A DNA stretch of 64,000 nt from Kappaphycus alvarezii. Lineage: Eukaryota; Rhodophyta; Florideophyceae; Gigartinales; Solieriaceae. Within the stretch, counting starts at the first letter, position 1; each line of letters opens with the position of its first letter. The stretch covers positions 372,001-436,000 of the forward strand of contig NADL03000675.1 of assembly GCA_002205965.3 (NCBI GenBank). The letters run 5' to 3'. The notes under the pieces were generated by a model, which was not told the origin of the DNA, did not search any database, and was given only the letters and a program-made list of their open reading frames with translations. A program made the position numbers and the translations under genes. Below, one piece after another: positions 11,700 to 23,911 of the stretch.

Positions 11700-13200
11700 T
11701 ACAATCAGAAACCGCTCTAGTTGGGGCGGAGGTCGTTTTCAAAGGGCACACTCCACAGGAAGGATATTATTGAATTTCGATGTACTGTGGGAACCAGGCT
11801 CGGTTCGGTTTTTGAAATTGTCAGCGAGTCTCCGAAGATTGTTGATAATGAAGGCGCGAGTTCAACTACACTTATGTTATGGCATGAATATGGAGAGACA
11901 AAGTTCTTTACCTTGCCGGTAAGAAGTTTCAGAGATGTTTTTACTAGGATATACAAGTTTTGCAATGGTGTGCGTCTATACATTTCGATGCTTGTTGCCA
12001 TCGTTCTTTGTATAGGTAGGGCACCAGCAGAGAATAGGTATGCATTTGGCAACATCGATGCCCTCAAAGAAATCAGAAAGGCAAAGTTTTCCACCTATTT
12101 CCTGGTCTACTATCACGAGCGTGCGAGTGACTTACTTGATGTACAACACGATGTGACTAACTAGGACGTAGACGGTGACGATGTCTCGGTGTAACTTCGA
12201 AATGGTACTATTGAAAAAGCAAAGGAAGTGATGTATTCTTATGAAATGAGGTTGAACTCGGGTCAACTCAATTTACTCAATTCTTGGCTTCTGCCGTGGT
12301 ACCTTTGGTCTAATTCAAACGAGCTTTTCGGGGAGAATAATGCAGACCGTCTTCTTCATATGGCTAATATTACTGCTAGTCAAAGTTCTGCACCAGCTCG
12401 CAGGCCATTTGCGCGTCAGGTACTCTTCTGTCAAGGACCTCCGGAGACCAGGAAATGTTTCATGAAGGCGGCTTTAATGCGTACTACTATTGATGAAAAG
12501 CTGCGGTTGACATTTAAACCGGTGATGATCATGATGATAAGGTATAAAAATCGATTCCTGTTTCTTTTGGAAACAAATCACACTGCAGATAACGCTGTTA
12601 CGTACATAATGCAATATTTTGACAAAGATGATACTTATAGCCTACTTTCTGTTCGCTCGGGACAATAGAGTTGACCGTTGGCAAAGAAGAGAGAATTGGA
12701 CGCTCTGTGGCCTGAATGGAGAAAGAAAAATGTGCCCAAGAAACGATACGAAAGATCTACGGAATTACCACCCACAGCTCCGCCAAATGAGGCACGGGCT
12801 ATTGTTGATAAGCATTTAATCACAGTTTCAACCATTGGAGCTACCTTGCAGTTTGATTGGAATGTAGTCCTACCATATGTAACATAGTGGTGGACGAGTG
12901 TATATTAGTTGATGAAACAAAGGCTGCTTGGGCCATCTACTATGTTTTGGAGAATTTGGGGAAATAGTTGAAGGGACAACAGTGTCATTTGCTGGAGATC
13001 CTGCTCAAGGAAAGGCATTTGTCCAGTCCAAATTTTCCAATTGGGAACTTTTTGTGAAAGAACGTGGAAATTTCCATTCAAGAGCAGTAGATACCCACGA
13101 TTAAGGCGAAAATAGCTCTGGACAAGGAATGGAAATTGGTTCTGAGGTAACTTTCTTTTCAGTACGCAAAAGAGGAGTAAGCATGTCACCAGAAGCCTTG
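11700..13200 (+). pseudogene. SF1 (Upf1-like) helicase remnant
   Basis: The frame 12228-12668 contains LNSGQLNLLNSW followed by RQVLFCQGPPETRKC at about 12430-12460, which sits where a Q-motif-like helix and Walker A (GPPGTGKT) lie in superfamily 1 helicases, though it is not canonical. Next come KHLITVSTIGATL (about 12811-12850), a VVVDE Walker B-like motif near 12886-12900, and FAGDPAQGK near 12985-13015, matching the order of helicase motifs Ic, II and III. The upstream frame 11721-12164 could be the beta-rich insert typical of Upf1-like enzymes. The tract is interrupted several times and no C-terminal RecA lobe is seen. It abuts the DDE transposase fragment at 13.3 kb, so it may be cargo or part of a transposon. 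Confidence 0.5.
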
Positions 13201-13329
13201 TCAGTTCAGCATTTTACGGTTCGAAACTTTTGCTGTCGTCACCAGCGGTGTGGAAGAATACACTACGCGAAGGAACATATACTTTAGCACAAGGCTCCTC
13301 GCAGCCTGTTTTCTTCTGAAAAGAGTCTC

Positions 13330-13930
13330 TGAACCTCAGCTACACTGCTTCGAAGGATGGATAGTGGGCTGTGAAAGTGAAGGATATGGTCGGAGCTCTC
13401 GATAACGGCATCGGGTACATCGGTGGCAATTTAATTGGAATCGCTCGCCCAGATAATTCTGCTTAAATAAAGTTGTCTGCAATGGAAATAAGAGAAAGGA
13501 CGCACTACAGTTTCAAGCGGTTACTACAGCTGATGGAATGTTCTACCATGCGTGCGGTCCAGTTGAAGTACGACATCTTGACTGGACGCTTCATTCTCGC
13601 AAAGCTCGAAGAAGTGATGCTTATAGGTAACCAGCACTAATATATCTTCGACGACAGCGGATAAAACATGCGAGCCTACCTCTAGATTCCATTTCAGGGC
13701 TCAAACCTGAACGCTGACCAGTCCGCTGTCAACCAAGCAATGGCTAGCACCCGAATAACAGTAGAATGGATGTTTAAGGAGGTGAAAACGTACTGGACCA
13801 CACTAGATGTACCTCGTAAGATGTGCATTTTGCAGCTATCCGTGTGCTCGCAGTACCTCGCCGCGATTCTGCTATGCAACATTACAAACTTATTTTACAG
13901 AAACTATACATCCGTTTATTTCAGGTGTGA
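13330..13930 (+). mobile_element. HARBI1-like DDE transposase fragment (element 1)
   Basis: Around 13380-13620 the + strand reads IGIARPDN, then NGNKRKDALQFQAVTTADG and a GPVEVRHLDWTL block. The same block order occurs in the 36-kb element (IGIARPSGN, HKRKLAMNFQSVTALDG, FSPVDGIRHDWTLY). At 13740-13930 the frame STRITVEWMFKEVKTYWTT...ILLCNITNLFYRNYTSVYF matches the C-terminal 'VE-F...K..W' tail of DDE_4/HARBI1-type transposases. The N-terminal half is missing or merged with the helicase remnant. There are several frame interruptions. It faces a Myb/trihelix-like accessory ORF on the opposite strand, the usual two-gene plan of PIF/Harbinger-related elements. Confidence 0.65.
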
Positions 13931-14935
13931 GCCTCCGATACGGTACCTCCGCGCTCGCAAGCTCGCGCTCCGGCGCCTTCGCTGCGGACTTTGAGCTCGG
14001 AGCTCCAGCGCCACCCATTAGGGGGCCTCCACAGTCAGCCCTCCTCGACCGTGTTGAAGCCAAACTAGCTGTCATAGCGTCCATCATTAGCTTCATCTTC
14101 GTTAGCTCTAGTTCGGCAGCAGCTTCACGCTCCTCCTTTCTCTCTTCCCGAGCCCGTTTGCGCTGCTCTTGTGCATCCTTGAATTGAAGAAGGAAGAGCT
14201 CTAGTTTCTTGTTCTCGATATCAGCGCGCGCCGTTCCAATTGCACAAGTGCCTAAACAAACGCCATTTCGACCTGAATTTCAAGCGCAGAAACTTTCCTT
14301 CTCCATACACGCGTGTTAGAACTCATCCTCCCAGTCTCCATCCCTGAACTTCCAGCCTCCTCATCGCCGCTCTCCTTCCCATCGACGCCAACGCTCTGTC
14401 TCTTAATCGCTCGTGCACGAATCACAGCTCCCAATCGCTTCTCTTTCATCTCCCTTCTCGCGTTCCGCTAACAAATAAGGTCCTCGTGGTCCTCCTTCAT
14501 GAGCGCAAGGAGGTCCTCCATCTCATACACCTCCCCTCAAATGCCGGTCACGCGCTGAGACATATCCTCCTAGCTAAACCTACACTGCAATCGCTTGTAG
14601 CGATCTTGCAAAGCTTTCCAGGTTACCTTGGATGATAGCTTTTCGGTTGCGTTCGCCTTGCTTGCCGCTATTAAAAACCGCTATCGGGTCTCCCCTGTAG
14701 GGGCTATGTGAGCTTTGTACGCCGCGAATTCGCGTAGGAGGACTAAGTCATCATCGGAAGAGAACTTAGATGGCCTAACTGGACCTGCAGGCTTCGCTAG
14801 AGTTGTTGCTGTAGTGAAGGATGTGAGCGGTGGCAGGAATAGGAGCTCTGGCTCAATTGCGGCGGTTGTTGGAGTTGCCATGGTGGGCAAAGGAGCTTGA
14901 TTTATTGTGCGTGACCAAAGAAGGCAAGCCACGAA
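13890..14935 (-). pseudogene. Myb/trihelix-like accessory protein of transposon (element 1)
   Basis: The minus strand begins at MATPTTAAIEPELLFLPP (about 14880), continues through KFSSDDDLVLLREFAAYKAHI at about 14720-14770, and WKALQDRYKRLQ-like text near 14580-14640. It then has charged helical stretches (RRKEEREAAAELELTKMKLMMDAMTAS) near 14090-14170. This order (SANT/Myb-like acid start, WK..QDR..K motif, basic coiled coil) is that of the DNA-binding second ORF in Harbinger-type elements and parallels 37.1-38.2 kb. At least three frame changes or stops break it. It runs convergent to the transposase fragment, with 3' ends meeting near 13.9 kb. Confidence 0.6.
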
Positions 14936-15000
14936 GCTGTTGGTGTGGCAAAAAGGGCGGGGGATGACAGGGAACGTTTCTCACATGATTGCACTAAATC

Positions 15001-18000
15001 TGTCAAACATTACAGTAGAAAGATGGTTTTAAGCTCACCGGAGACGACACTAGCGTCAAGTAAAGTAGAGGTAGAGTCTTTCTCTCACAGTTTATGAGCC
15101 CGACGCAAACAAGGAGTTACCACCGACAACATCACAGGCAGTACCTCCATCAATTACTCGCCACGAACTCCAACGATCCCGATACTATCCGTCGCGCAAG
15201 GCGACAACACACCAAAGAAATCAACGAAATTACAGCAGACCTATACACCATCGCACTTAACGAAGATAAAGACGATCACATACCACACTACAACACCCAA
15301 AAACCTCCCGGCATCAACTACATGGACAATGATCGCCATCCAAAACTCCCTGAACTAGATCCATCAAACTACGCACCATAGTGCTTAGCGTTGGAATCGT
15401 ACCCCATAATAATCAAAGCCAGCTCAAAATTAGTCAGCAACCCCTCCGAACCAACAGACCCGCAGAACTTGAAGCATTCACTACAAAAAGGTCCAAACCA
15501 CTCTCTGCAGCCCTATGTAGCGTCCCAGCTCATATTACCGGACGTCTTCTCATACCCGAAGACAATCCCACACCATGTAATCTAGGGCAGAAAATTCCAG
15601 CAAATATATCTCCGATAGAATGCAAGCCATATATACAAAATACAAAGTCCACCATCATCTCCGTACACCCCATCAACCTCAGGAAAATTCTATTGTCGAA
15701 CGCTTCGACCGCACGATAATAAACTCGGTTCGAGCTCTCTTAGACACGGCCAATCTAGGAGATCAATACTGGGAAGATGCGTCGAGAGATACACCGTCCA
15801 ATAAAACCTAATGCATCACTCTGCAATCGATACATCCCTATATCAAGTGTGGTATGGTACCAAACCAAAGCTACAACACCTCTTCATCTTCGGACAGTTA
15901 GGCAAAATTTGTTTCTATTCGCCAAAGAAAAAGCTAGAACCACGAGTAGATCCAGCTCGTTACAAGTATTCCACCACGGTAGATCACATAGTAGTGCTTA
16001 ATCTACGCAACAACCAATACAAAGCAATAAGTGCCCAAGACTTTCACCCTTTTCATCATGAAACCAACCCTGCACACACCATAACCACAACATTTAAAGC
16101 TCGAACAACGCATCATAAATTAAACTCCACCAAAATAGACATACACACGCCACCCCCAGTCACGTTTAGTAAAACAAAAAACTACCCCAATACACAGGAA
16201 TGGCGAAAAACACATGACAAAGAACTCAAAAACATAGACGAATAGGCCAGCATCCCATGGCTTCCAGCCGATTTCGCTCCGCCCAAAGAAACAATCATCC
16301 CCCTCATTATGTTATACAGTTACAAAAGGTCAGCTGAAGGGAACATCTTACAGCGTAAAGCGCGTTGCAATCTACGAGGCGACCTTATGAAACTAGGTCT
16401 AAACTTAAGCCCCAAAAACATCAAGACCTGTACCGCAGATCGAACAACACAGCGAATGCTCATCGCAGCTCACACAGTCTATGGATTTCCACCGTAACAT
16501 TTACACATAAAGCCCGCTTATCTGCACGAATCATATCAGCATGACCGTCCAGATTATGCACGACAAATACCAACTTTCAATGGCACCTGCAGGCAAGGAA
16601 ACACAGATTAATCGGTAATCTCTACGGCTTCCTACACGCGGCGTATTACTACAGTCACAGATTAAAGAATTTCTTAACCAAACTGGGGTACAACGCATCC
16701 GAACATGACCCATGTCTGTACACAAAAACTCCATCCACAGGACATACGATCGTCAGCACAACTATAGACGACTTTCTAGTGCTGGACTCCATACAACAAC
16801 ACATTGACGCATTATACCACCAACTTCTCGAGAAGTAAAATATCAAGCGGTTAGGAAAGCCCATCAGATTCTTAAACTGGACCATTACACATCTGGAAAA
16901 TGGCGACATTCATGTGGCGCAACCCGATACCATTGATGCATTACTGCAACAAACCAAAATGCAGAATTGAAATCCCACCAATACACCGCACAAATCACTT
17001 TCCCACCTGAATCAACACCCACGCACGAAGTACCTCACCTCTACAGAAGCAAAATTGCCTCTACAGAAGCAAAACAATAACTTCAAATCCTCAGCGATAT
17101 ACGGTATATCACGGACAGTATACGACCCGATATCATGTACGCATCCAACACAATAGCACAGCACATGACAAAGTTTCAGAAGCACCATCGGAAAGCACTT
17201 AAATACGTCCTGCGATACCTTCGCGGCACCCGTGCATATGGATTACTCTTCAAGAACGAAAAATTCCAACCACAGCAACTGTTAGCCGTATTAATTGATG
17301 CGGACTTCGCCAATTCGAAGAACAGAAAGCCCATCACGGGCAAAGTTCTTCTCTTCAACATAACACCCTGGCTGTCCAGCAAGCAAAACATTGTCACTCT
17401 ATCAACAACCGAGGCTGTATACATCGCCCCACGAACGCCACACAACACACAAAATGGCTTAGAAATCTACTGCAGACAGCCGCTCTCATCTCGAAAAGAA
17501 CAACCCCTTATCACATTGAAAACTACTCGGCGATTCTCATACCAGAGAATCAAGCGCCAACGAAACGAAGAAAGTACATCGACCTTCTTTATCGTTACTG
17601 TTGCTAGCATACTCGCCTGTAGATTACTAGTAGTGAACATCTCTGCTGGCACGTAGGTAGCAACTGCGACCCAGCAGAGCCACACACGTGTAGGTGGATG
17701 TAGACACTCTAGAAAAGAGATTGTTACCCAAAAGGGAAGCACAGTGTTTGGGAGCTGCCGAAAGAAGCAGAATCAATACATGACTCCAGCGGTACCATGC
17801 GGAGTCATAGGCAGGTAAGAGAAAGAACTCTCTAAGCATTTGTGCCTGCTCTCTGCGCCCAGTGCTCCATCAGCGGCTATGAATATCCGCGATTGCTTGT
17901 GTTACCAACTACCTGCAACATAATACCGCCGAGAAACACATCACTCTACATCGCATACCCACTCAAAACATGTTACTAGACCTACTCACGAAACCAATCT

Positions 18001-18345
18001 ATCACACATGATTTCAAAAGCTCCACTACAAGCTTAAAGTTCTCCCCAGCCCAGTGACGAAATGCGACGCACCAACCGGGGACTGTCAAAAATCATCATG
18101 AATACAGTACAATGCTGCTCCGCATTTCCGAAAAGCCAAACATCACAATAGAAATATATTTTTAAGCTCACCGACGACGACACTAGCGTCAAGGGGTTAA
18201 ATTGGGTTGGCTTACTGTGAGTAATGGAAAGGTTAGGAGTCCTCTGTACTTGTAATGAAACCATTGCCAGGACCTATATTGCAAGTGCTTGAGCGTGTGT
18301 ACCAACTAGCGTCAAGTGGGGTGGAGGTAGAGTCTTCCTCTCAGA
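15001..18345 (+). mobile_element. Copia LTR retrotransposon fossil 1
   Basis: A broken Copia-type element on the + strand. Short 5' LTR remnant 15001-15089 (TGTCA...CACA) and longer 3' LTR 18084-18345 share the block AAGCTCACCG...GACACTAGCGTCAAG. A primer-binding site resembling the half-iMet type (TTATGAGCCC) follows the 5' LTR at 15092. Parts in order: gag-like start (15094-15380), integrase (PHQPQENSIVERFDR near 15670), reverse transcriptase (about 16200-16910), RNase H (about 17135-17450). The inside is shortened relative to a usual ~5 kb Copia and carries an unrelated ~250-bp insert near 17.65-17.9 kb. Many breaks (more than six); LTRs differ by indels, so it is old. Flanking AAATC/AACTC may be a decayed target duplication. 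Confidence 0.85.
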
Positions 18346-18680
18346 AACTCCTGACAATCAGCATTGTACATCACGCGCACGGGTTTCACTTCTGCGAATA
18401 ATTTGCAAGATGTACACGTATTGCAGAAATATGAGCGCAGAATATCAGAATTGTTCAGCAGTAAGATCCCTAATAACCACATTTATCCACCAATACGTGT
18501 GTGTACAGTACTACTGCACTGTAAGAGCTGTGTATCAATAGTGTCGCCACACAGATCTTCGTTGTTCGAAATGCTCGGTTTTCCTTTATTGTTGTCCTTG
18601 GCCAAGCGTAACCTACCGCGAACTCCTAGCAACGGCGCGGCACAGCTCAGCACTATATGTACTGTACAGTACTGCGCCTT
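18346..18680. other. Gap between Copia fossil and inverted repeat
   Basis: No gene is supported. A GTACTGTACAGTACTG cluster lies at about 18657-18673, directly beside the left arm of the inverted repeat. Confidence 0.4.
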
Positions 18681-18993
18681 GGATATTTGAGTAATGCATA
18701 TATCAGAACAAGTTACAAAAGGGCATGAACGCAGGGAGACATGAATTGAGGCATAGAACTCATATGATGACAAGCACAGTGAATTCAACTACAAATTAAT
18801 AGTGAATTAATCGCGCCGCACTGCGGAGATACCGTTCATTGGATAAACTAAGGAACAGATAAAAGGGATGCGAAGCAGAGCAAAGAGTCCGTGGCACGCA
18901 GATGAATGATCGGGAGCTGAGGGCTCTGACACGCACTTGAAGAAGGAGCTACCAAATGCAATGGAAAATGTATGTGAGCGATAGATACAGGCG
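18681..18993 (-). repeat. Left arm of ~310-bp inverted repeat (partner 25473-25789)
   Basis: The reverse complement of this segment matches 25473-25789 almost base for base, with scattered mismatches. Shared landmarks on the minus strand are TTCAAGTGCGTGTCAGAGCC, CCCGATCATTCATCTGCG and GAGTTCTATGCCTCAATTCA. Similarity stops sharply at both ends. It is probably a fragment of a dispersed repeat, present here in opposite orientations on each side of the CYP97B-like and CpeY-like genes. No coding function is recognised. Confidence 0.85.
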
Positions 18994-20048
18994 TAAGCGA
19001 ACAAACTGTAGCAAGGATATATAAAGGATAGAGTAGTGGACTCACCCAGAGCAAAAGAAAAGGCAGCCACCGGCAACTTGTGCCGAATCACCTCGCCTCC
19101 ACATCCTCTGACGCGATTCGTACCTCAGCACTATCAGCATACCCTCTTACACAGCCGGCCAACCTCAAACTGTACAAAGGTACAGTGTACATATAAGATA
19201 TTGCGAATGATCGACAGTGATAGTACATAAAAGACCAGGATTGGCCAGTTTAGTTTTCTAATCTGACGTTTTATTTCAAAATATAGCAAAATTTGGGGTA
19301 TGTCTATAGTTATTTCGCGTGCAGTACATGTACACGAAAACAGATCCCTTCGAGCTGGGTCCATTCAAAAATTACTGCAAATCTCATGTAACTTTATTGT
19401 AATTCATTTCCGCAATTCATTTGACTGTTCTACAGTACAGTACACAGTACCTGCACTGTACTGTACTGGTGCCAGTGCAGTGCTGTGCCATAGCTTCTTT
19501 CTGCGATCCGGTGCAGTAGAAAGTAATGCCACGTTGCATCCCCTCACAAGGAGATGTAGGATTCGAAATCGATTTTTCACTTTATTTTCGTGAATATTCT
19601 TTTGCAAAATCAACAATATGCGTGCATTCGTGCGATTAGCTTTGTTTTGCAGCTCGGAGGAACTATCCGTTCATTCCGCGTCAAATCGCCAATGAGCGCC
19701 AAGTCCATCACTTGTGGTCACTTCAAGCTTAACGTAGTCTGTAGAATGAATTTCAAGGGCCCAGAACCACTACAGCGGCAATCTCCTCCATGCCTCGACG
19801 GACGGCCCATGTCCGCCGCCATTCCGCATCTTGCATTACTTGTCCTACAGGAGCTCAAACTGCAATTGTACCTTGTCGAGATCTCAGGCGATTTCGAGCA
19901 CGGCTTCCTTCATTGCGTGGGAATGCCCCTGCGTACAGTAGGATCAGTGCGGTCAAACGCAAAGTGCAGGTTTAAGAGTTGCCTTTCCCCAACTCGTGAC
20001 TTCGGCTTACCGAGATTCCGGAGTGGCACAATTGTCGCCATCGCAACC
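18994..20048. promoter_or_regulatory. Upstream region of the CYP97B-like gene with GTACTGTAC cluster
   Basis: About 1 kb without a recognised gene. At 19430-19470 ACAGTACAGTACACAGTACCTGC and CACTGTACTGTACTGG form a dense palindromic cluster about 0.6 kb before the likely start. At 19230-19320 a segment resembles 32405-32500, the 3' edge of the Tc1/mariner copy, so it may be an old terminal fragment of that family. Confidence 0.35.
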
Positions 20049-21761
20049 ATGGCATTCATCCCAAACGTTCCCACTCCTTTCTCCGCAAACCTTCTCCCTT
20101 CGTTCAGTCCCTCAACGGCTCTCCCAGTCTACTACGATGCGCGAGGCACCGTTCTCAACTTCGCATGGCGAATCTCGAACTCCTCCACCCCCTCTCTCAT
20201 TTCCCGACACGCTTTCCCTATGGGTTGAGAACATCCTCGTCTTGTTGAATCTCCGACGGGCTCGCGATTCCACTCCTACTGCTGAGGGCGATATTTCCTC
20301 AATTGTTGGCGACTCCCCATTTTTCCTATCGCTGCATCAAGCATTCAAAGATACAGGTCCTGTGTACAAACTCGCGTTTGGGCCCAAAGTTTTCGTCGTC
20401 GTCCAAGACCCGCCATGGCGAGAAGCATATTGAAGGAGGAGAGCATCTTGTACAGTAAGGGATCTTGGCCGAAATTTTGGAGGAGTAATGGGGAATGGTC
20501 TTATTCCCGCAGATTACGAGACATGGAAAATACGCCGCCGTGCTATCTTACCAGGGTTTCACGCCAAATGGTTGAACCATCAAACCAAAATGTTTGCAGA
20601 AGTGTCGGAGAACATGTGTCAAAAGCTGGAACTCATTGATGGCTCCTCTGTCGTTGACATGGAAATGGAGTATAGTAGCCTCGCGTTGGATATAATCGGC
20701 CAGGCCGTTTTCAACTACAATTTTGAGAGTGTATACCAGGAAGTCCGGTCATCAAGGCCGTGTACAGATGTCTCAAGGAGACAGAACATCGCAGTACATC
20801 CTTCTTTCCGTATTGGAAGCTCCCCCTTGCCCCTGAGCTGGTCCCGCGGTTGAGAGCATTTTACTCAGATATGAAGCTTATCAATGATACTCTAAGTACT
20901 CTTATTCAGTCGGCAAAAAGGAGTGCCACCTCCCTCGATCTGACTGACCTCGAAAATCGCGAGTACGAAAAGTATCAGACCCAAGTCTGCTCGATTTCTA
21001 GTCGAGCTTCGCGGCGAGGAAACCACTGACGCGCAGCTTCGTGACGACCTCATGACCTTGCTGATTGCGGGTCATGAAACAACTGCAGCTGTTCTTACCT
21101 GGGCCACCGCAGAACTTGCACAGAATCCGCACATACTTGAAAAAGCGCGAGAGGAGGCTGACAGAGTTTTGGGCGACCGTATGCCACGCTTCGTTGATAT
21201 CGCAAATTTGCCGTACTTGCGCAGGGTAATAGCAGAGACGTTGCGTCTCTACCCAGCACCTCCTGTGCTCATTCGCCGACTACTAGCAGACACCACTTTA
21301 CCAAAAGGTGGATCCAACTCTGAGACGCAATTGAGACGTGGCACTGACTTGTTTATCAATGTTTACTCCTTGCACCGATCTCCGGCATTGTGGAATGAGC
21401 CAGAGGTATTTGACCCAGATAGATGGTTGAAACCGCACCAGAACCCTGGCGTTGAGGGATGGAATGGATACACACCTGCGCCTGGCCTTGAAGAAGGGAA
21501 ACCCTTATATCCGAATGAAACGAACGCTGACTTTGCTTTTCTCCCTTTTGGTGGAGGAGCGCGGAAGTGCGTCGGTGACCAGTTTGCGCTTCTCGAGTCT
21601 GTTGTCGCACTATGTTCTGTGGTTCAGCGTTTTGACCTCTGTCTTGAAATCCTGATGAGCCGATCGAGATGACTACAGGAGCCACCATTCATACGAAAGG
21701 CGGCCTCAACATGAGGCTTTTCAAGCGTAAGAAGGATGTGGGAAACGATGGGGGGCGTTAG
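20049..21761 (+). CDS. CYP97B: CYP97B-like cytochrome P450 (carotenoid ring hydroxylase), plastid-targeted
   Basis: A P450 of the CYP97 clan, whose plant and algal members hydroxylate carotenoid rings in plastids. Visible motifs: WKIRRRAILPGFH (C-helix, about 20520-20570), I-helix AGHETTA (21067-21087), ExxR as ETLR (21235-21246), and the heme loop FGGGARKCVG (21547-21576) with the ligand Cys codon at 21568. MTTGATIHTKGGL just before the stop is typical of the CYP97 C-terminus. The start at 20049 (MAFIPNVPTPFSANLLPSF) gives a transit-like, S/T/P-rich leader, but another frame competes over 20000-20230. Single-base frame changes are needed near 20410, 20487, 20730, 20995 and 21650, and probably one in the leader. 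No key residue is lost. The substrate is inferred from the family. The gene converges on the CpeY-like gene. Confidence 0.9.
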
Positions 21762-22273
21762 CCTCTCATCGGTGCCGGTTATGTCCAAACACTAACTGCA
21801 TTGGAAGCATTTCAATTTTTGGCTGTACGATAAAGTGCTACTCTAATACGCAGTTACGTTAGCGTTAAATGCAATCCATATTTGGCACGTCAAACCTACT
21901 GTGTTCATTAGTCTCACTCTGGCTATATCCTGATCAACATGTGTTGCGGGCAAGTGCCTCGGCTTCAAAGAGGAAAGGCTAGTCTCAACTTGTACGGAAA
22001 CAATAGCCCGCTGTGTCTCCCGCGATGCACCCGATTGCCATGGTGGGGGAGTAGCAATTTGACTCACGCAAGAGGTCGCATTTAGCTTCGAAGGATACTT
22101 GCCTTTTTCTCTCGGATATGATTGAATAAATGGTACATTCTGCGGTACAGTAGCTTCTGGTTCTTTCACAAGGTACCGTATCCCTTAATCTCAGAGCCTA
22201 ACAGTCTTATAGGTTTATAAACCTCCACGCACTGGTGCATGTCACACAGTTAAGAACGCGACGGAGCTCGTCA
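21762..22273. other. Convergent 3' intergenic region
   Basis: About 0.5 kb between the 3' ends of the CYP97B-like and CpeY-like genes. A minus-strand open frame at 21843-22169 has no recognised similarity and I do not call it. Confidence 0.5.
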
Positions 22274-23911
22274 TCAAATTTGGCGACCCTCCATCACACT
22301 TCTCGGCAACAGGCAGAAACGGTTGCAAAAAAAACTCCTTAATCGAACGAGCTGCGAGGTGGTCGAACCCAAGAATGTCTTTGCCCTTGCGCGGATCAAC
22401 CAGTCGGAATCCTCTTGCAAAATTGATCTGAGTTCAGACCGTGTCCTAATCTTTCACAAGTGAGGAAACAGGCATATTTTAGTTCCCAAATTGTGGTGTT
22501 CTGTGCCATTTTTGCAAGTACTGACACGGCTGCGTCATGGCCCAACTCTGCCAACGCAGTAACAGCACCCACTTGATGGTTAAAGAATCGAGGTGGTAAA
22601 CTCGTCGCATTCTCGAGCAAGAAATCGTACGCATCACCGTACCGCAGCCATCCCAATGTTTGTATACATGGTACGCACCAAAGTAGTCGAAGTAGCCGAG
22701 CTCGTCGTAAGACTTTTTGACATTAGCAGCGATCTCATAAGAGCCGGAGCCTCTGTGGTCCTCTGCGAGACAATTGCAGGCGGAGTAAGCAGCAAGCGCA
22801 TCATTTTTGTACAACTGCCTTATGTTCCTTGCTGGGTCCCGTGCCTTCCTGGTTTCTTTCTTTTGACCAAGGAGGTCGAGGTCTTTGGGATGGTCCCATA
22901 TTAACCTGTCAATTACGGCAGCCGTTCATCATCCAAACCTCTCTCTAAACTCACGTTGTTCTCTCTGGTCGCATCGAGCAGTACTCTGACTGTTCGTGAT
23001 CGCAAACAAGCGAATTGGGACAAACCACAACCTGCTGTAGAGCCGGAGTGTACTTGGACAAGGTGATATCCTCAATAGCAGCCCGACGCATGTTTAGATC
23101 TGTACTTTTCAAAATTTCAACAACTGGGCTCATGGACCCTTGATCACCGGAGAGGAATGCTACGGCTGTCAACGCGGCGCTTCTGGTAGCTGGGTCCGGA
23201 TGATCGACAAGTTGCCGCACTTTTTCAAGCGCCGGAATATACTTTGCTTGCATGAGAGACTGAATGACAACGCGCTTCGCAACTCTATCGTTGTCCAGAA
23301 CCTTCACAATGTCCTCTAAGATGTCGACGTTATCAGTAAAGCGGCCTTGGGCTAGCGACCAAACTGCAACCTCGACCATAAAACTGTCTCTGTCTCGCAA
23401 GCAATCTCGTAATAAAGCAGTAACCTCAGTCCTTAGAAACTGCCGTTGTGTCTACCCAATGACTCAACTGCTTTGCGTCTGGCCACCTTGTCCTCAAGGA
23501 GATAGTGTCCATTTTCTCTGCATCAAACCTGCGGACATATCTGATAATGGCATGTGCAGCTCGATCTGATGGATAGAACTTTAAACGCTCGGCCGCAATG
23601 AATCTATCATCGCGTGACTCGAGCGAACCAAGAGGCGCATCAAGAATTTGAATGCATGTATCGGCGTCCATTCCTGGAAAGAATAAATCCCGTCCAGCGT
23701 CAATGGCAAATGTTTCTTCCGTTGACGTGGTGTTCTTGCTGGTTGGAGTGGAGCTCGTTGACATCTGGGTAAATGGTGCTCGCACCCTTCCATTGCGGAG
23801 TAACTGTCGAGGATTCTTACACACGAATTCGTACCTTGAGTTGCAAAAGGTCCGAAGTGAGTGGCTTAACCCGCCTCGACCAAGTGGGGTCGCGGTAAAG
23901 GCGACTTCCAT
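22274..23911 (-). CDS. cpeY: CpeY-like phycoerythrin bilin lyase (HEAT-repeat), plastid-targeted
   Basis: Resembles cyanobacterial CpeY of the CpcE/F HEAT-repeat lyase family, which attaches phycoerythrobilin to the alpha subunit of phycoerythrin. The start at 23911 (MEVAFTATPLGRGGLSHSL) opens a transit-like leader of about 60-70 residues with an early Phe. The mature part begins around IDAGRDLFFPGMDADTCIQI and RDDRFIAAERLKFYPSDRA, then DSFMVEVAVWSLAQ, HPDPATRSAALTAVAFLSGD, CPNSLV, WDHPKDLDLLG, GWLRYGDAYDFLLENA, ALAELG, WELKYACFL and the tail EDSDWLIRARAK. This follows CpeY from end to end. About 546 codons fit transit plus enzyme. Frame changes are needed near 23430, 22950, 22915, 22640 and 22430. 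A nuclear location implies plastid import and a phycoerythrin-containing host. CpeZ or CpcE-type lyases are less likely given the end-to-end block order. Confidence 0.88.

Noticed and set aside
19590-20228. 212-codon open frame on the + strand upstream of CYP97B
   Set aside because: Its last third is the P450 leader region and the first part has no similarity or codon bias; it is a chance extension of the leader frame rather than a separate gene.
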